Source: Nitrospinota bacterium
Lineage (GTDB): Bacteria > UBA8248 > JACPRG01
DNA length: 7,990 bases
NCBI GenBank assembly: GCA_030740135.1
Contig: JASLXW010000160.1
Location: forward strand, 290 to 8,279
Reading direction: 5' to 3'
Part shown: piece after piece, positions 5,431-7,990 of the stretch
Layout of the letters: each line of letters begins with the position of its first letter
Position numbering within the stretch: the stretch's first letter is position 1
Made by a program: the position numbers and the translations under genes
Notes under the pieces: model-generated
Told to the model about the DNA's origin: nothing
What the model saw: only the letters and a program-made list of their open reading frames with translations
The model's database searches: none

Positions 5431-7018
5431 CCGGGCTTAATTCGGGCTCCCGGCTTGAGCCGACATCCGCGACAGGCTCTTCTTCGGGACCGGCCTCTGC
5501 GCCGGCGGCGGGAGGATCATTTTCGGGGTTTCGCAGGTAGGCGTCCGGGTCATCGAGAAGCCCGAGCTTCCGGACCTTCTCCCGGAAGTGCTTTCTTTCC
5601 AATTGACACATCCTGGCGGACGCGGAGATGTTGCCCTGGTTTCGCTGCAGGACGGCTTTGAAGTATTCGCATTCAAAATCTTCTTTCGCCTGGGCAAAGG
5701 TCCTGTCCGTGACCCGGGTCTTTCGGGGATGCTTGGACACCTGCTCGATCAGGATCGGCATGTCCTCCAGCTCGATGAGCGGAGGGACGGCGAGGATGAC
5801 CGCCTGGGTGATCATGTTTTCCAGCTCCCGGATGTTTCCCGGCCAGGAATAGCGGAACATCTTCCGCATGGCCTCCGAGGCGAAACCGACGAGCGGTCTC
5901 TGGCATTTCGCACAGCTTTTTTCCAGAAGGAACTGGCTGAGCAAGGCGAGGTCGTCGATTCGGTCGCGCAGCGCGGGGATGGCGACGGAAAACTCTTTGA
6001 TCCGGTAGTAGAGGTCCTCTCTGAAAGATCCGTTGGACATCATGGCTTCCAATGACGCATTCGTGGCGGAGATCACCCGGATGTCCACCGTCATGCCGCG
6101 CGTAGCGCCCACCCGCTTGATTTCACCTTCCTGCAAAACCCGCAACAGCTTCATCTGGAACGCGGGGGAGGTCTCCCCGATCTCATCCAGGAACAGCGTC
6201 CCGCCGTCCGCCTCTTCAATCAGGCCCCGTTTCGACGAAACCGCCCCGGTGAAGGCGCCTTTTTCGTGGCCGAAGAGCTCGCTCTCGATCAAGGTTTCCG
6301 GCAAGGCCCCGCAGTTGACGGGAATGAACGGGCGGTTTCCCCGCGGACCTTCCTTGTGAACGGCTCGGGCGATGAGCTCTTTGCCCGTGCCGCTTTCGCC
6401 GGTGATGAGGACTGAGGAGTCCGTTTTCGCCACCAGACGGACCAGGTCCAGCACCTTCTCAATCTCTTTGGATTGGCCGATGATCTCGGGAAAGTCTTCC
6501 CGCCCTTGAGGCGCTTCGGGCAGAACAAAACCCTTTTTCCCCCGGATTTCCGACTTCAGATTGGAGACGATTCTTTCCATCTCCAGCCTGGTCTTTTCCA
6601 GCTCGCGATTATTGTTGAGCAGCTCGATCCTTCGCTCCCTTTCGAACCGGAGGCGGCCGAGCTTGATCTGGATTTCCTGAAGATCGAACGGCTTCGAGAT
6701 GAAATCCGAGGCCCCGGCCTCGAACGAGTTGACATAATCGTACTGGGTCATGTTGCCGGTGATGACGATGATGTCCACCATGGATTGCCTGGTCTTCAAC
6801 TTCCCGGCCAGGTCCAGGCCGTTGGAATCGGGAAGGTGGACATCCAGGATAACGAAGTCGAACTTCGAGCGCTCGAAAAGGGCCAGGGTCTCCGCCGCGT
6901 TCTCGGCCACGCTCACCTGATAGCCGAGATCGGAGAAGTAGTCCGAAAGGATGGAGCGGACGCCCTCCTCATCATCCACGATCAGGATGGACAGGTCGGA
7001 ATTGGACGCATCAACCAT
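5426..7018 (-). CDS. Sigma-54-dependent response regulator (REC-AAA+-Fis), NtrC group
   Basis: A 530-residue cytosolic transcription activator. The receiver domain (about 9-120) has Asp15/Asp16, phosphoacceptor Asp59 (ILDVHLPDSNG), Thr87 and Lys109. A charged helical linker (about 120-160) looks coiled-coil. The AAA+ domain (about 178-400) has Walker A GESGTGKE (207-214), GAFTGA (254-259), Walker B LFLDEIG (275-281), arginines in FREDLYYRI, a CAKC pair at 369-372 and WPGNIREL (392-399). A Fis-type helix-turn-helix lies at about 447-487, followed by an acidic, proline-rich tail of about 40 residues. GAFTGA means it should contact sigma-54. The start is ATG at 7018, with AGAGGA eight bases upstream, right before the receiver domain. 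The frame stays open upstream to 7459, but that part has no domain. No partner kinase or clear target promoter is in the window. The stop lies in repeat copy B. Confidence 0.92.
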   Translation of the reverse strand: MVDASNSDLSILIVDDEEGVRSILSDYFSDLGYQVSVAENAAETLALFERSKFDFVILDVHLPDSNGLDLAGKLKTRQSMVDIIVITGNMTQYDYVNSFEAGASDFISKPFDLQEIQIKLGRLRFERERRIELLNNNRELEKTRLEMERIVSNLKSEIRGKKGFVLPEAPQGREDFPEIIGQSKEIEKVLDLVRLVAKTDSSVLITGESGTGKELIARAVHKEGPRGNRPFIPVNCGALPETLIESELFGHEKGAFTGAVSSKRGLIEEADGGTLFLDEIGETSPAFQMKLLRVLQEGEIKRVGATRGMTVDIRVISATNASLEAMMSNGSFREDLYYRIKEFSVAIPALRDRIDDLALLSQFLLEKSCAKCQRPLVGFASEAMRKMFRYSWPGNIRELENMITQAVILAVPPLIELEDMPILIEQVSKHPRKTRVTDRTFAQAKEDFECEYFKAVLQRNQGNISASARMCQLERKHFREKVRKLGLLDDPDAYLRNPENDPPAAGAEAGPEEEPVADVGSSREPELSPA

Positions 7019-7020
7019 GA

Positions 7021-7034
7021 TGAGAGTCCTCTCA
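7021..7034. promoter_or_regulatory. Perfect palindrome covering the regulator's Shine-Dalgarno site
   Basis: TGAGAG (7021-7026) and CTCTCA (7029-7034) are perfect inverted arms with a 2-base centre. The minus-strand AGAGGA ribosome-binding site (7027-7032) lies inside it, eight bases before the ATG at 7018. It could be a DNA operator or a translation control element; the loop is too small for all six pairs to form in RNA. Confidence 0.35.
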
Positions 7035-7158
7035 GGCGGGAGGGCGACAAAGGCGTCCTTTCCTGAAACCCGCAAAGATCCCTGAAGAACGAAGCAATGA
7101 AGAACGCCAGTTCCCTCAAGGCCGTCAAAGGTTACATCGGACGGAACGCCGGGGGGGG

Positions 7159-7176
7159 TTAGCCCGCATTTCTCAT
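7159..7176. repeat. Solitary terminus related to the element's inverted repeats
   Basis: TTAGCCCGCATTTCTCAT matches the left terminus of element A at 14 of 18 positions and the reverse complement of the right terminus at 14 of 18. On the minus strand it is preceded by CTTTGTGGG, echoing the CTTTGTGAG just inside the right termini of copies A and B but with extra bases in between. No body sequence or partner terminus was found around it, so it is probably a remnant or an independent short repeat. Confidence 0.45.
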
Positions 7177-7286
7177 GGCCATTCCCACAAAGGGGGCAAA
7201 GAGCCGATATCCAATCACGGCCCGCCCATTTGCGAAATCGGTGTAGTGACTCCAAAAGAAATTGACACTTCACATATTGAAGAGAA

Positions 7287-7305
7287 GGCGGGCAGGATGC
7301 CCGCC
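7287..7305 (-). terminator. REP-like hairpin, possible terminator of the NagZ-like gene
   Basis: GGCGGGCA (7287-7294) pairs perfectly with TGCCCGCC (7298-7305) across a 3-base loop. On the minus strand it is followed by the pyrimidine-rich TTCTCTTC, giving a modest intrinsic-terminator look about 108 bases after the upstream gene's stop. It may instead be a REP-type extragenic palindrome. Confidence 0.45.
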
Positions 7306-7413
7306 GCACCTGTTTGAAAACACAGGGTTTACACCGTCCGGGAGGCAGCGCGTTTGGGTCGGTTGAACCCTTGCCCGGCAGGAAAGGGGTCGGGAGTCTT
7401 GTTTCCTCCTCTT

Positions 7414-7990
7414 TTATCCCCCGCCTACACGGTCCAGGAGCTCGCGGTGGGCGTCGCATCCGATGACCTCCGGGCCGGTGGGCGGGCGGCCTTCCAAGCC
7501 CCTTCGCGCCTTGTCGATCCGCTCCACGGACTGTTCCACCGCCTCCGCCGGGAGCCTTCCCGAGCGGACGGCCTTCACGAGGGCCTCCCGCGCCGCCCGC
7601 TGGCGGTCCGGTCGGTGGCAGTACAGGAGAAGGTCGCAGCCCGCTCCGGCGGCCAGAACGGCGGCCTCGCCCGGCCCATAGTGGTCGGCGACGGCCCCCA
7701 TCTCCATGTCGTCGGCCATCACAAGCCCGTCGAACCCCAGCTCGTTTCGGAGCACGCCCGTGACGACCGGACGCGAGAGGGTGCCCGGCAGGTGGGCGTC
7801 CAGCGCCGGGACCAGGATGTGGGCGGACATGAGGGCGGGAATCCCGTCCTCGATGAGGCGGCGGAAAGGGGAAAACTCGCGCCGCTCCAGGGTGTCCCGG
7901 TCCGCGTGGGCGGTGGGAAGCTCGACGTGGGAATCGGCGACGGTGTCCCCGTGACCCGGAAAGTGCTTCCCCACGGCCAGGAGGCCGGCG
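7414..7990 (-). CDS. nagZ: Glycoside hydrolase family 3, beta-N-acetylhexosaminidase (NagZ-like), 5' end cut by window
   Basis: The C-terminal 191 residues of a family 3 hydrolase. NagZ releases N-acetylglucosamine from anhydromuropeptides during cell-wall recycling in the cytoplasm. The fragment has KHFPGHGDT (residues 8-16), the Asp-Ser-His loop (DSHVELP, 19-25) that marks NagZ-type enzymes and carries the acid/base histidine, ALMSAHI, and GFDGLVMADDMEMGA, whose first Asp of the ADD triplet is the expected nucleophile. A helical C-terminus (RIDKARRGLEG) follows. Family members are commonly about 340 residues or longer, so roughly the first half is missing beyond 7990. The frame runs open to the window edge; the GTG at 7974 is an internal valine, not a start. 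A secreted GH3 of other specificity is possible because the N-terminus is not visible. Confidence 0.85.
   Translation of the reverse strand, partial: AGLLAVGKHFPGHGDTVADSHVELPTAHADRDTLERREFSPFRRLIEDGIPALMSAHILVPALDAHLPGTLSRPVVTGVLRNELGFDGLVMADDMEMGAVADHYGPGEAAVLAAGAGCDLLLYCHRPDRQRAAREALVKAVRSGRLPAEAVEQSVERIDKARRGLEGRPPTGPEVIGCDAHRELLDRVGGG

Larger units (their letters stand above)
7019..7413. other. Leader/intergenic region between the NagZ-like gene and the regulator
   Basis: No supported gene in 395 bp. It holds a dyad over the regulator's ribosome-binding site (7021-7034), a solitary repeat terminus (7159-7176) next to a run of eight G, and a REP-like hairpin (7287-7305). The regulator's frame is open through the whole stretch, but the translated leader shows only a low-complexity mix, including a CPLC...C pattern with no family resemblance. 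I see no convincing promoter. Confidence 0.5.

Noticed and set aside
7094..7109. Sigma-54-type promoter (TGGC...TTGC) on the minus strand upstream of the regulator
   Set aside because: The GG to GC spacing is 11 rather than the required 10 bases, and the inner consensus bases are missing.
7262..7282. Plus-strand promoter (TTGACA followed by an AT-rich stretch)
   Set aside because: No correctly spaced -10 box is present and no plus-strand gene lies downstream.
7019..7459. N-terminal extension of the regulator to a start at 7459
   Set aside because: The open frame has no domain, overlaps the end of the NagZ-like gene, and the ATG at 7018 has a proper ribosome-binding site directly before the receiver domain.

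Overview
The window is high-GC bacterial DNA with a dense, mostly minus-strand gene layout. A NagZ-type glycosidase, a sigma-54 activator of the NtrC group and an EI24/CysZ-like membrane protein point to a Gram-negative, proteobacteria-like or Desulfobacterota-like host. The lineage cannot be fixed from this sequence. Five genes and the two truncated edge genes are recognisable at family level.

Left part (1-2770): a minus-strand pair encodes a 12-helix MFS carrier followed by a CoA-transferase family III protein that closely resembles 2-methylfumaryl-CoA isomerase (Mct, mesaconyl-CoA C1-C4 CoA transferase). Mct is the signature enzyme of the glyoxylate-assimilating half of the 3-hydroxypropionate bicycle. 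The pair suggests uptake and CoA-dependent handling of an organic acid, possibly a C5 dicarboxylate. An EI24-domain membrane protein is divergent from the carrier across a short spacer that holds a perfect 6-bp dyad.

Middle (2767-5430): the EI24 gene converges with a metal-dependent amidohydrolase of the SAH/MTA-deaminase-like group. The gap between them is filled almost exactly by a 264-bp element with 18-bp imperfect terminal inverted repeats and a strong central stem. Upstream of the amidohydrolase gene, on the same strand, lies a DUF123 (GIY-YIG-like) gene. After it comes about 280 bp of unexplained sequence, then a second, left-truncated copy of the element (140 bp, 125/140 identical, no gaps) that runs into the end of the next gene.

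Right part (5426-7990): a 530-residue REC-AAA+-Fis regulator with an intact GAFTGA motif, its leader region (with one more solitary copy of the repeat terminus and a REP-like hairpin), and the C-terminal third or more of a family 3 glycoside hydrolase (NagZ-like).

The main unusual signal is the repeat family. Two copies sit directly against gene 3' ends and its terminus supplies the stop codon of two different genes. The biologically most informative gene is the mct homologue next to a transporter.
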